Source: Archangium sp.
GTDB taxonomy: Bacteria > Myxococcota > Myxococcia > Myxococcales > Myxococcaceae
Assembly: GCA_030695565.1 (NCBI GenBank)
Contig: JAUYRZ010000093.1
Location: forward strand, 1 to 41,614
Length of the DNA stretch: 41,614 nt
Direction: 5' to 3'
The notes beneath the pieces are model-generated. The model was not told where the DNA came from. It saw only the letters and a list, made by a program, of their open reading frames with translations, and made no database searches. A program made the position numbers and the translations under genes. This document shows positions 23,157 to 31,928 of this stretch, piece by piece. Each line of letters starts with the position of its first letter. The stretch's first letter is position 1.

Positions 23157-26100
23157 TCAGGGTTTGCGCGGATCTTTGCTGCCGGGGTCGGTCGCTTCTT
23201 CTTCGAGCAACACGATCTCTTCCGCATCGTCGTCCCCGCCTTCGACCTCGAGCTCGAAGACCTCCACGGGGCGATCGACCAACGGTGGCACGACCGGGCC
23301 CGATGGCCTGGCCGGAGGCGTCGAGGCCGTCCGCAGTTTGGCTTCGAGATCCTCCACCTGCTGGGCCAGGCGCTCGCGCTCGTTGTCGAGCAGCTCGTTC
23401 TCGGCCTTCGCCTCGGTGAGATCTTCCGTCGCGGTGGTGAGGTTGTGCTGCAGGTCGCCGTACTTCACACGCAGCGCCAGCAGCAGCTCTTCAGCCTGCT
23501 GACGGGCCGCCTGCGCAGTCTCCACGTCGTGACGCGCGCTGACCTTCGCGATCTCGACCTCGGCCTCCAGCTCGGGGAGGCGCCTTCGAACCTGGGCCAT
23601 CTCCTCGTCCGACTGCGGGGCCGCACGACTTGCCTCGGCCAGCTGCGCCTCGAGCAAGGTGTTGCGATTGCGCAGCTCGAGGTTGGTCTCGTCGTCCGTC
23701 AGGCGCGCTTCACGCAGCCGGGTGGCCTCGGCTTCGGCGATGTTGATGCGATCGCGCAGCGTCTTGAGCTCGGCCTCCAGCTCGCGCCGGCTCGACGAAT
23801 CATCGACGTGAACCCCTTCCAGCTCGGCGGCCTGAGCGCGGGCCTGCGCCAGCGCGAGATCGAAGTCGACCACCTGCCGCTTGAGCTCGCGCTCCGAGGC
23901 GGTGAGCGTGGCCACCTGCTCCTGGGCCGCGGAGAGCGCCGTCTCGATCTCCGGCACCCGCGTGCGGAGTTGGGTGAGCTCAGGTTGTTGCGCCTTGAGC
24001 TGCGTGAGCTCGGTCTCCAGGGGGGGCAGCCGTTCACGCAGGCGCTCGACCTCTGCCTCCAGCTGCGCCCGGGCTTCCAGCGCCGCACGCGACTCGCCGC
24101 CGACCTGGGTCAACGAGGTGCGCAGTGAAGCGAGCTCGGTGCGCAGCTTGTCGAGCTCCTGCTGCATCGCCAGCTTGCCGGACTGGTGACCGCGCGCTTC
24201 GGACTGCGCCTTGTCGATCGAGCCGCGGGCCTCGAGGTAGAGCTTGTTGACCGCGTCGAGCTGCTCGGTGGCCTTGCGCCGGGCCTCTTCAGCGGCGGCG
24301 TTCGCTTCGTCGAGCGCCGCCTGCAGCTGGGCGCGCTTGTTCTCGAGGTCGGTGAACCTCGTTTCAGAAGCCGCCAGAGCGCTCTTCAGCTCCTCTTCGC
24401 GGGTCTGCAGGGCCTTCTGCGCTTCGGCGCGGTGGCCCTCGAGGCTCTCCTGATAGGCCTTCGCCTGCTGATCGAGCGAACTCTGGTGCTCATCGCGCTG
24501 CGTCTGGAGCCTGGTTTCGCCTTCAGCGTGTTTCTCGTCAAGCGCTCGCACGGAGGCCTGCTTCGTCGCCTCCAGCTCGGCCTGCAGATCGGTGCGCGCG
24601 CGGGTGGTGCCCTCGAGCTCGGTCCGCGCCGCGGTGAGCGACTCGGTGAGCTGGCTGCGCTCCGAGCGCAACGCCTCGAGGTCCTGCGAGATCGCCGCCA
24701 GCCGGCTCTCGAGCTCGCCTCGAGCGGTGGTGCTGCTCGCGAGATCGGTCTCGCTCTTCTCGCGAAGCTCGCGCTCGATCACCCGGGCGCTGAGCGCCTC
24801 TTCGAGCTCCAGCCGCACGTGCTCGGCCTCGCTCATCGCGGTGGCCAGCGACTGGCTGAGCAGTGTCTTCTCTTCTTCGAGCTTGAGCAGGTTGGCGCTG
24901 GTGGTGCCGAGGCCTTCTTCCCGCTCCTTGAGCAACGCTTCCAGGCGCTCGACCTGCGACTTGCGTTCGTCGCGGGCGTTCTCCGCGGCCGAGGCGCGCG
25001 CCCGCATTTCTTCGAGCGCGGCACCCAGCCCGGTGACGGACTCGCGCTTGACCGCCAGCTCGATGGTGGCCGACTCGAGCTGCTGAGTCGCCTTCTCCAG
25101 CTCGTCGCGGGTGCTGGCGTGCGTGGCCTGGAGCTCGGTGAGCGAACTCTGCAGCCGCTGCGCGTTCTCCACCGAGGCACTCAGCTCGGCGTTGATCTTC
25201 TCCAGCCGGGTGTCGCGCTCGGCGGTGGCCGACTCAGCGGCGGCCAGCTGCGTGGTGAGATCCGACGCGGCCCGCTCGAGACGTGCAGAGCGGCCAGCGG
25301 TCTCGTCGAAGTTGGCGCGGAGCTCGGCAAAGCTCGCGGTGAGCGTCTCGAAACGAGCTGACGCTTCGGAGAGTTCCTGAGCAGTCGAGCCCGAGTTCGC
25401 CTGGAGCGTCTGAAGCTGCTCGCGGGCCTGCTGCAGCTCCGCGTCCAGCGCCTGCTTCTCGCTGGCCGTCTTCGTCTCGAAGTCGCGCAGCGATTGCTGG
25501 GAAAGATCGAGCTGCGCCTGCAGTGCTTCACGCTCAGTGGTGGACTTCGACTCCAGCGCTTCACGCTCGCGGCCCGTCGTGTCCTGAAGTTCGCGCAGCG
25601 CACGCTCGGAGCGCTCCTCGAGCTCCGCGCGCTCGCGGGCTGCTTTCGCCTCGAACTCGTCGGAACGAGCCTGAAGTTCTTCGCGCTCGCGGGCCGCCTT
25701 CGCCTCGACCTCACGCAGCACTTGCTCGGAGCGAGCCTGAAGTTCTTCGCGCTCGCCAGCCGCCTTCGCCTCGATCTCACGCAGCGCCTGAGCCGCGCGC
25801 TCCTTCAGCTCTTCGCGCTCGCTGACGGCCCTCGCCTCCGCCTCGCGCGCATCACCCAAGAGCGTGCGAATCTGCGTCTCGAGCTCGAGCGTGCGATCGA
25901 CGGCGAGCTTCGCGTCGGTCTCGAGGCTGCGGTACTTCTTCTCGAGCTCGAGGCGCTCGAGGTCGATCAGATCGCGGTTGTCGGTGAGCTCGGCCAGCGT
26001 CTTCTGGGTGGACTCCAGCAGCGCCTGCGTGCGCTCGCGGTCTTCCCGCAGCAAGGTGAGCTCGAGCTTCGCTTCTTCGAGCGCCTTGCCCGTCTCCTCG

Positions 26101-28520
26101 AGCGTGCGCTGGGCCGCATCGCGCGCCGTTTCGACGGAGCCGCGCGTCGCCCGCTCCGAGGTCAGCTCGAGCTGAAGTTCTTCGATGCCGCGAAGCGCAT
26201 TGGAAAGCCGCTGCTCGCGTTCATCGAGCACGTGCTTGAGCGCACGCTCCTGCGAGGTCGCGTCTTGCGCGGTGCGATCGAGCTCACCGCGGGCACGGGC
26301 CAGCTCGCCTTCGACCTGGGAGAGCTGGGTGGCCAGCTTCTCGGCGCGCTCGGAGACCTCGTTGAGGCGCCCACCCTGCTCCGTACGGACCTTCTCCACG
26401 TCGGAGAGCGAGCCCCGCAGATCGTCACGCTCGATCAACAGCGCGTCGCGATCGTCGGTCAGCTCCTTGATGCGCGACTCGGCGAGGCCGACCGCCTGCT
26501 CCAGCTCCTTTTCGTGGCGCGCGGTCAGCGTGAGGGCCGCGGCCAGCTCTTCTGCCTGCGTCCGAACGGTGAGGAGCTGCGTCTCGGTCTCGGCCAGCGT
26601 CTGGCTGAGCTGCGCGCGTTCACCGGTGGTGCTGGTGAGCTGACCTTCCAACGTGGCGAGGCGAGCGCGATCGCTCTCCACCACCTCGGTCAGCCGTTCA
26701 GCGTTCTGCCGGGAAACACGGAGCAGATCTTCCAGCTCGTTGACCCGACTCGCGGCGCGCTCGAGTTCTTCGCGGAGTTCTTGCGCCGACTGGTCAGACG
26801 TACCGAGCTGACGCTCGAGCTCCGTGAGCCGGCCCGTGACGCGTTGGAGCTCGGTGGAGGTGTCGCTGAAGCGGAGTTCCTGCTCGCTGGTGGCCTGACG
26901 CCAACGCTCTTCGGAGGCGCGACTCGACGCGAGCTCGCTCTCCAGACGCTCCAGGGTGGCCTTGAGCGCGGTCGCTTCGGTCTCGGCGCCGGTGCGTTCG
27001 CTGGTGCGCTGTTGGAGGTCGACCGCGAGCTGGGCCAACTGCGCGCGCTCGCGCTCCAGCTCGGCTTCGATCCCATGGCGCACCTGACGTTCGACGTCGA
27101 AGGAGCGCACCGCTGAGATCCGCTCGGCTTCCTTGCGGTCGACGACGTCGCGGGCTTCGGCCAGCTGGCGGCGCACGTCGGCGAAACCGGCCTCGAGGTT
27201 CTCGATCGCCTTGAGCGCGTCGGTGCGGGCCTCGGCGAGTCGCAGCTCACGATCACGAGCGTCCTGCAGCTCCTTCTCGCGGCCCTCGATGGACTCCTTG
27301 AGCCGCTCGATGGCGATCTTGGTGCGCTCGTGTTCGACGCGCTCGGAGGCCGCCTGATCCTGCACCTTGCGCAGCTCTTCGTACGACTTGGCCAGGCGCA
27401 GCCGGCTGTCTTCCAGCTGGGTGGCGAGCTCTTCACGGCGCGCACGCTCGAGGCGCACGCCTTCTTGCGCGGCGAGGTTGGTGATCGCGGCGTCCTTCTG
27501 CTGACGCGAGATGGCCTCCAGCTCGTTGCGTGAGGCAGTCACCCTGCCCTCGGCGTCGATGGCGCGTTCGCGGGCGACCTGCAGCTCGGCCTCCATCTGG
27601 CGGATGCGGGTGGCGAGATCTTCGCGATCGCGCACCACCTCTGGGCGCTCGCGCACCGACTCCAGCTGGGCGGTCAGCCGGCTGACGGCGTCTTTGGCGC
27701 CCTCGAGCTGCTGTTTGTTCTCGTGAAGATCGGCCTCGCGGACCTGCAGCTCAGCGGTCTTGCGCTCGAGGATCTCCTTGAGCTTCTCGGTGCGATCACG
27801 CCAATCACGGGCGCGGTTCGAGGCGTCTTCCAGCCGGCCGCCGGTGAACGCGAGCGGCTCGGGCGGCAGCTGCACCCAGGTGGGATCGAAGTTGCGCACC
27901 TCTTCGTGACCGGCGAGCACCACGTAGTACGCGGCCTCGCTCAAACCCGCGAGTGAACCATCGACCTGCAGCCCTTCACCACGCTCGAAGGCGAGCTGGT
28001 AGCCGAGCACCGGTGACTGCGTGGCCACGTCGACCGACTTGAAGTAACCCGAGAGCAGGTCGAGCAGCTGACCGTACGTCGGCGGCACGTCGGTCTCGTC
28101 GGCCTCGAGCACGGTGGAGAGCGCGAGCCCGGCCGGGTTGCGCAGGCCGCCCATGAGGTAGCCGCTCTTGGCGACGAGGCGGGCGATCTCCTTCATCAGT
28201 TCGGGGGCGCGTACGTACGGCGCGAGGTCCGAGACGATCACCAGGTCGAAGCTGCCCGACTCAAAGTCATCGAAGACTGCGGCGCGGAAGCGGAGCGTGG
28301 GGCTGGCGAGACGAGCCTGCGCTTCCTGCACGGCGGCCAGGTCATTATCGGCAGCGACCACGATGCGGGCGCCGCGCGTGGAAAGAAAGCGAGCCGACTG
28401 CCCCGCGGTGGAGGCGACCGCACCGATCTCCAGCACGCGCCTGCGGGCGACCAGACTTTCAGCAAAGATGTAGCGCGGGAGCAGTTCGCTCGGTCCCAGG
28501 CGCTTGAAGGTCGAGGTCAC
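23157..28520 (-). CDS. 1787-aa coiled-coil protein with methyltransferase-like N-terminal domain
   Basis: Residues 1-200 resemble a class I SAM-methyltransferase fold: VLEIGAVASTAGQSARFL at the motif I position, then IVVAADND, FDLVIVSDLAPYV and LVAKSGYLMGGL. The motif I loop reads EIGAVAS rather than the usual ExGxGxG, so SAM binding is doubtful. From about residue 235 to 1730 the protein is an almost unbroken Glu/Arg/Leu/Gln-rich coiled coil, with a hendecad-repeat block at about 903-1004. The end is Pro-rich then very acidic (GGDDDAEEIVLLEEE). No signal peptide or membrane segment is seen. It starts at GTG 28520. I cannot name it; a cytoplasmic scaffold or motility/polarity protein is possible by analogy with large myxobacterial coiled-coil proteins. 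Confidence 0.88.
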   Translation of the reverse strand: MTSTFKRLGPSELLPRYIFAESLVARRRVLEIGAVASTAGQSARFLSTRGARIVVAADNDLAAVQEAQARLASPTLRFRAAVFDDFESGSFDLVIVSDLAPYVRAPELMKEIARLVAKSGYLMGGLRNPAGLALSTVLEADETDVPPTYGQLLDLLSGYFKSVDVATQSPVLGYQLAFERGEGLQVDGSLAGLSEAAYYVVLAGHEEVRNFDPTWVQLPPEPLAFTGGRLEDASNRARDWRDRTEKLKEILERKTAELQVREADLHENKQQLEGAKDAVSRLTAQLESVRERPEVVRDREDLATRIRQMEAELQVARERAIDAEGRVTASRNELEAISRQQKDAAITNLAAQEGVRLERARREELATQLEDSRLRLAKSYEELRKVQDQAASERVEHERTKIAIERLKESIEGREKELQDARDRELRLAEARTDALKAIENLEAGFADVRRQLAEARDVVDRKEAERISAVRSFDVERQVRHGIEAELERERAQLAQLAVDLQQRTSERTGAETEATALKATLERLESELASSRASEERWRQATSEQELRFSDTSTELQRVTGRLTELERQLGTSDQSAQELREELERAASRVNELEDLLRVSRQNAERLTEVVESDRARLATLEGQLTSTTGERAQLSQTLAETETQLLTVRTQAEELAAALTLTARHEKELEQAVGLAESRIKELTDDRDALLIERDDLRGSLSDVEKVRTEQGGRLNEVSERAEKLATQLSQVEGELARARGELDRTAQDATSQERALKHVLDEREQRLSNALRGIEELQLELTSERATRGSVETARDAAQRTLEETGKALEEAKLELTLLREDRERTQALLESTQKTLAELTDNRDLIDLERLELEKKYRSLETDAKLAVDRTLELETQIRTLLGDAREAEARAVSEREELKERAAQALREIEAKAAGEREELQARSEQVLREVEAKAAREREELQARSDEFEAKAARERAELEERSERALRELQDTTGREREALESKSTTEREALQAQLDLSQQSLRDFETKTASEKQALDAELQQAREQLQTLQANSGSTAQELSEASARFETLTASFAELRANFDETAGRSARLERAASDLTTQLAAAESATAERDTRLEKINAELSASVENAQRLQSSLTELQATHASTRDELEKATQQLESATIELAVKRESVTGLGAALEEMRARASAAENARDERKSQVERLEALLKEREEGLGTTSANLLKLEEEKTLLSQSLATAMSEAEHVRLELEEALSARVIERELREKSETDLASSTTARGELESRLAAISQDLEALRSERSQLTESLTAARTELEGTTRARTDLQAELEATKQASVRALDEKHAEGETRLQTQRDEHQSSLDQQAKAYQESLEGHRAEAQKALQTREEELKSALAASETRFTDLENKRAQLQAALDEANAAAEEARRKATEQLDAVNKLYLEARGSIDKAQSEARGHQSGKLAMQQELDKLRTELASLRTSLTQVGGESRAALEARAQLEAEVERLRERLPPLETELTQLKAQQPELTQLRTRVPEIETALSAAQEQVATLTASERELKRQVVDFDLALAQARAQAAELEGVHVDDSSSRRELEAELKTLRDRINIAEAEATRLREARLTDDETNLELRNRNTLLEAQLAEASRAAPQSDEEMAQVRRRLPELEAEVEIAKVSARHDVETAQAARQQAEELLLALRVKYGDLQHNLTTATEDLTEAKAENELLDNERERLAQQVEDLEAKLRTASTPPARPSGPVVPPLVDRPVEVFELEVEGGDDDAEEIVLLEEEATDPGSKDPRKP
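25507..25814 (-). repeat. Tandem 66-bp (22-residue) repeats within the coiled coil
   Basis: The coding strand encodes consecutive units of the form EELKERAAQALREIEAKAAG plus ER, EELQARSEQVL plus REVEAKAARER, a shortened unit with EELQARSDEFEAKAARER, AELEERSERAL plus RELQDTTGRER and the half-unit EALESKSTTER. Each full unit is 22 residues, two 11-residue hendecads. Nucleotide similarity between the units suggests recent duplication. Confidence 0.7.
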
Positions 28521-28574
28521 GCGGCCCCGACTCTATCCCCCGCCCGAAGATCGCCAAGTTATGCGCTGGGTCGG

Positions 28575-28623
28575 TCTCCCTCTCCCCCTCGGGGCCCTCG
28601 GGGAGAGGGTCGGGGTGAGGGGC
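28575..28623. repeat. Dispersed palindromic repeat, copy 6, between divergent genes
   Basis: The arms TCTCCCTCTCCCC and GGGGAGAGGGTCGGGGTGAGGGGCC are present with a larger loop, so this copy is longer than most. It lies in the 144-nt gap between the divergently read coiled-coil and HYDIN-type genes, so here a terminator role is unlikely. Confidence 0.65.
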
Positions 28624-28628
28624 CAGGT

Positions 28629-28651
28629 GGCCTTCACTGCCAGTCCAGGCC
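28629..28651. promoter_or_regulatory. Candidate operator-like dyad upstream of the HYDIN-type lipoprotein
   Basis: GGCCT-TC-ACT-GCC-AGT-CC-AGGCC is a 23-bp imperfect dyad with 5 + 3 matched base pairs per half and two mismatched positions. It ends 13 nt before the ATG. The size suits a dimeric regulator, but a chance match is possible. Confidence 0.3.
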
Positions 28652-28664
28652 TAAGAACGCCTTC

Positions 28665-30848
28665 ATGCGAAGTTCCAGATGGATGGCGGTGGCGGCGCTG
28701 GTCCTGACCTCCTGCGGTGGACCCCGACTGGTTCACGACACCGAGCTGCTGTTCGGCGACGTGCCGGTCGGCGAGTCACGCGCCGTCGCCCTGGTGCTGA
28801 GCAACGAGGGAAGCTCACCGGGTGTAGCGAACTTCTCGGTCGATGAAGCTGAGTTCGCGGTAGTGGGCGAGAACTCACGCTGGCTGAACCCTGGAGAAAC
28901 CGCCACGGTCCTCGTTCGGTTCACCCCCACCGACCTTGGCCGCCGAAGCGGAACGCTCTCGATCGGAGGCGCCCTGGTCGCCCTCTCGGGCCGGGGAACC
29001 GGACCGCGACTGAGCGCCCCCGACCCGGTCATCCTCGCGCCGTTCGCGCTGGTGACGGGGCAGCCACCGGTCGCGCAGAGTTCGACGATCATCCTCCGCA
29101 ACACGGGCACCGCTGGGTCGCTGCTTCAGCTTGCAGCCCCGCGCGTCGATGGCGCTGAGCTCTGCGTGGGCACCTTCGTGGGCTCAGTCTGCGAAGCGTG
29201 GCAGCCGCCCGCGACGCTCGACACGGAGATGTTTCTCGAGGTGCCCCTCTCGCTGCGCCCAACCAGCGCCGGCGCGCGGCAATGGGCGGTGACCTTCCCC
29301 TCGAACGATCCGATTCGCCCTGAATCCACCCTCGAGGTGCGTGCATTGGTCGACTCCTATGAGCCCTGCGTCTTCGAAGCCCCGCCGGAACTGGAACTTT
29401 CAGCCGGCCCCGCCGTGCTCACCGTTCGCAACATCGGCCCCGGCACCTGCCTCATTCGCCAACTGAGCGCGTTCAGCACGCCGATGGGACTTCTCAACAT
29501 CACCGAGCCGACCGCGTTCCCCCTGCGGCTCGAGAACAACGTGCCTCTCCGCGTGACGATTGGGTTTCAGCCCGGAGCGCCGGCCGAGTTCGACGGGCGC
29601 ATTCGCATCGAAGCTGCCGGAACCGCCCCGCTCGAGGTCCTCGTGAAGCGCCGGGCGCCGCTCACTTCATGCCTGGTCACGAACCCGTCGGTGCTCGACT
29701 TCGGAACAGAGCGGCAGAGCTGCAACTCTCCCATCCTCAACTTTCAGCTCTACAACCCCTGCGCGCGCCCGGTGGTCGTCGACTCAGTCTCGATCGGTGC
29801 AGCGGCGGGAGAGGCCCCCGGCGGCCCGAACTGTGCGGGCACTGCTGCGTGCCCCGAGTTCTTCATCGTCAGTGGCGTCCCGGCTGGCATCGTCATCCCG
29901 AGCGGCGGCACTCCCGCGAACATCGCGGTCAAGTATCGACCGATCAACGTCGGCGCGGATACCGGCACGGTCGTGATCTCCGTGCGCGACTTTGGTGACG
30001 TCATCGTCGTGTTGCAGGGGCGAGGCGACACGGGCACGCGCACCACCGACACCTTTCGCCAATACACACCGTCGAAGGTCGATCTGCTCGTGATGGTCGA
30101 CACCTCGCCGTCCTTCCTGCCGCGCCGGGCAGCCACGCGCACCAACCTGCTGCCGCTGCTGAATCGACTGAGCAGTCCGTGCATCAATGCGCGGGTTGCT
30201 TTCGCCCCCGCCGATGGCGCTCCCGATTCCGGAGTGCGCTTGCAGCAAAACGACGCTGGCTCGACCTGGACGACCTCAGGGCCGCTCTTCGTCGATCGCG
30301 CGCTCTCGGCCTTCGACGCGTTGCCGATCGGCTCTGAGGTCGAAGCCTGCATCGGACCCGCGGCAGACCTGATGGAAGATGCGGGCGTGCGAGCGAACAG
30401 CTATTTCAGCGGCCTTTGCGTCACAGACGCGCTCGAGCAGTCAGCCAACCCAACCGCTGCGCTCCAACGTCTTCAGGCGCGGGGCAACGCCGCATGGAAC
30501 GCAGTCGCGGGCTTTGGAGCAACGTGTGGAGTGGAGTCGATCGACGATGGCGTGCACGCGAGCCTGGTGACGGCAAGCAACGGAAGCAGCGAAGAAATCT
30601 GCGCAGCCGACTGGGGCCCGCGCCTGGTCGGGACCAGCAATCCGACCTGCGGTTACAGAACGAGCTTCTTTCTCAGCAGTCGTCCGTCATCGACGGCGGT
30701 CCCCGAGGTCAGAGTCGATGGCGTCGTCGTGCCGCAGGCAGATTGGACGTACGATACCGTCAGCAATGCGATCGAGTTCGTTCGGAACAGAGTGCCGGGG
30801 CCGGGTTCGACCGTCGAAGTCAGCTACGACATGAGCTGCGACCCCTGA
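28665..30848 (+). CDS. Lipoprotein with HYDIN/ASH-type repeats and a VWA-like segment
   Basis: The 727-aa product begins MRSSRWMAVAALVLTSCGG, a lipoprotein signal (lipobox LTSC). Four or so immunoglobulin-like modules of the choice-of-anchor-D / HYDIN type follow, with the recurring pattern LxFGxxPxGxSxxxxVxLxNxG and VxFxPxxxGxxxGxLxI (for example LLFGDVPVGESRAVALVLSN, VKYRPINVGADTGTVVI). From about residue 465 a VWA-like segment begins with LLVMVDTSPSFL, where DTSPS fits a DxSxS metal site, then Cys-containing stretches to the end. It is probably an exposed surface protein. No SD is evident before the ATG at 28665. Function unknown; stand-alone gene on the plus strand. Confidence 0.87.
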   Translation: MRSSRWMAVAALVLTSCGGPRLVHDTELLFGDVPVGESRAVALVLSNEGSSPGVANFSVDEAEFAVVGENSRWLNPGETATVLVRFTPTDLGRRSGTLSIGGALVALSGRGTGPRLSAPDPVILAPFALVTGQPPVAQSSTIILRNTGTAGSLLQLAAPRVDGAELCVGTFVGSVCEAWQPPATLDTEMFLEVPLSLRPTSAGARQWAVTFPSNDPIRPESTLEVRALVDSYEPCVFEAPPELELSAGPAVLTVRNIGPGTCLIRQLSAFSTPMGLLNITEPTAFPLRLENNVPLRVTIGFQPGAPAEFDGRIRIEAAGTAPLEVLVKRRAPLTSCLVTNPSVLDFGTERQSCNSPILNFQLYNPCARPVVVDSVSIGAAAGEAPGGPNCAGTAACPEFFIVSGVPAGIVIPSGGTPANIAVKYRPINVGADTGTVVISVRDFGDVIVVLQGRGDTGTRTTDTFRQYTPSKVDLLVMVDTSPSFLPRRAATRTNLLPLLNRLSSPCINARVAFAPADGAPDSGVRLQQNDAGSTWTTSGPLFVDRALSAFDALPIGSEVEACIGPAADLMEDAGVRANSYFSGLCVTDALEQSANPTAALQRLQARGNAAWNAVAGFGATCGVESIDDGVHASLVTASNGSSEEICAADWGPRLVGTSNPTCGYRTSFFLSSRPSSTAVPEVRVDGVVVPQADWTYDTVSNAIEFVRNRVPGPGSTVEVSYDMSCDP

Positions 30849-31050
30849 AGGTTCTCAACGGTCGGCCGGGCGGAGGCGCGTTTCTCTACCTGCTTGGGGC
30901 AGTGTTTCTTCTCGGCGCCGGCTGGAGTTTCGTCAACATCCGTCGATACCAACTGCCCGTCGCGCCCCCGTAGAACGAACGCTTCGTAGCGGTGCCTCAG
31001 CGCGAACCGGCAGGCAGCAATGGGGTCTGCCGTCGGTCCGTACTAGCGTC
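30849..31050. other. Intergenic region with a hydrophobic open stretch
   Basis: No gene is supported. One plus-strand frame reads through a hydrophobic stretch, FLYLLGAVFLLGAGWSFVNI, ending RYQLPVAPP at 30973, which looks like a single membrane helix with a basic tail. Its only start options are an internal GTG or upstream non-ATG codons, and no SD is seen. Confidence 0.35.
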
Positions 31051-31056
31051 GTGCAC

Positions 31057-31854
31057 ATGGACTCGCAGCCCTCCTTCGGAGCACGACTTCTTCGCGCAAT
31101 CCGCAACCTGTTCGTCCTGACGCTGATCGTCGGGCTGGGCGGCGCGGCCGTGTATGCGTTGTCTCTGGTCAACGCGCGCACGTTCGTGCTCGAGGTGCAG
31201 AACGGTCACCTGGTGGTGCTCAAGGGCAAGATGATGCCGGTGGGCGCCGCGCAGTGGGCCCCGTCTGATCCTCAGCTGGTCGACGCGTATGCGCCCATCG
31301 ATCTCGAGGGCAATGTCTCGCTCACCGTGAATGGGCAGAAGTTCGAAGACCGCGATGAGTTGGATCGCGCGCTGTTTCAGGTGCTCGAGATGCTGGCTCG
31401 ACCGCGGCTGAACTCGGATCTTCCGAAGGATCTCGAGCGGGGGCTTTCGCTCATCCGCCGCGCGGAGAAGCTGCACGGGCTGACCGATGACCAGCGCAGC
31501 TCGCTCAAGAAGATGCAGTCGGATGTGGCGTTCTTCCTGGCTCGCATGCGGCTCGATGATGCGCGCAGGCAGTTGGAGGAGGCGCTCGTGCAGCTCAAGC
31601 TCGCCGCGGAGTCGGACTCGAAGTCGCGTGGTCAGGCGTCGCTCATGCTGCTGGCGGTCGAGCCGCAGGTGAAGCTGCTCGCGACGACTTTGCGGGCGAC
31701 GAACCTCACTGCGGATGGTGCGGGGACGCTGGGAAAGGCGCTCGAGCCCCAGTTGCAGAAGTTGTTCGAGGAGCTGGGGAAGCAGGTGGCTCCGGCTCCC
31801 GTAGCTGCTCCTGATCCGGTTGCGGCTCCCGCTCCGGCGGCGGATGCGGGTTAG
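31057..31854 (+). CDS. Membrane-anchored protein of unknown function
   Basis: The 265-aa product has one N-terminal membrane helix (LFVLTLIVGLGGAAVYALSL, about residues 18-38). A small beta-rich stretch follows (TFVLEVQNGHLVVLKGKMMP), then a long helical region with TPR-like or coiled-coil character (LIRRAEKLHGLTDDQRSSLK, RMRLDDARRQLEEALVQLKL). The end is a Pro/Ala-rich tail (PAPVAAPDPVAAPAPAADAG). The bulk should lie in the periplasm. The ATG at 31057 is used; a GTG at 31051 is 6 nt upstream, and neither has a clear SD. I do not recognise the family. It converges on the hpt gene. Confidence 0.82.
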   Translation: MDSQPSFGARLLRAIRNLFVLTLIVGLGGAAVYALSLVNARTFVLEVQNGHLVVLKGKMMPVGAAQWAPSDPQLVDAYAPIDLEGNVSLTVNGQKFEDRDELDRALFQVLEMLARPRLNSDLPKDLERGLSLIRRAEKLHGLTDDQRSSLKKMQSDVAFFLARMRLDDARRQLEEALVQLKLAAESDSKSRGQASLMLLAVEPQVKLLATTLRATNLTADGAGTLGKALEPQLQKLFEELGKQVAPAPVAAPDPVAAPAPAADAG

Positions 31855-31893
31855 CCCTCTCCCCGACCCTCTCCCCCTCGGGGGAGAGGGAGA
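31854..31893. repeat. Dispersed palindromic repeat, copy 7, between convergent genes
   Basis: GCCCTCTCCCCGA is followed by the arms CCCTCTCCCC and GGGGGAGAGGG with a CT-rich centre. It begins at the last base of the upstream gene's stop codon and lies 35 nt before the stop of the convergent hpt gene, a good position for a bidirectional terminator. Confidence 0.75.
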
Positions 31894-31928
31894 CTCGTTC
31901 GGTTGTGAGGTTGTGAGGTTGTGACGGC

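Noticed and set aside
24186..27116. Long plus-strand ORFs (24186-25361 and 25494-27116) opposite the coiled-coil gene
   Set aside because: They lie antisense to a strongly coding coiled coil and have no recognisable motif. High GC content leaves long accidental frames.
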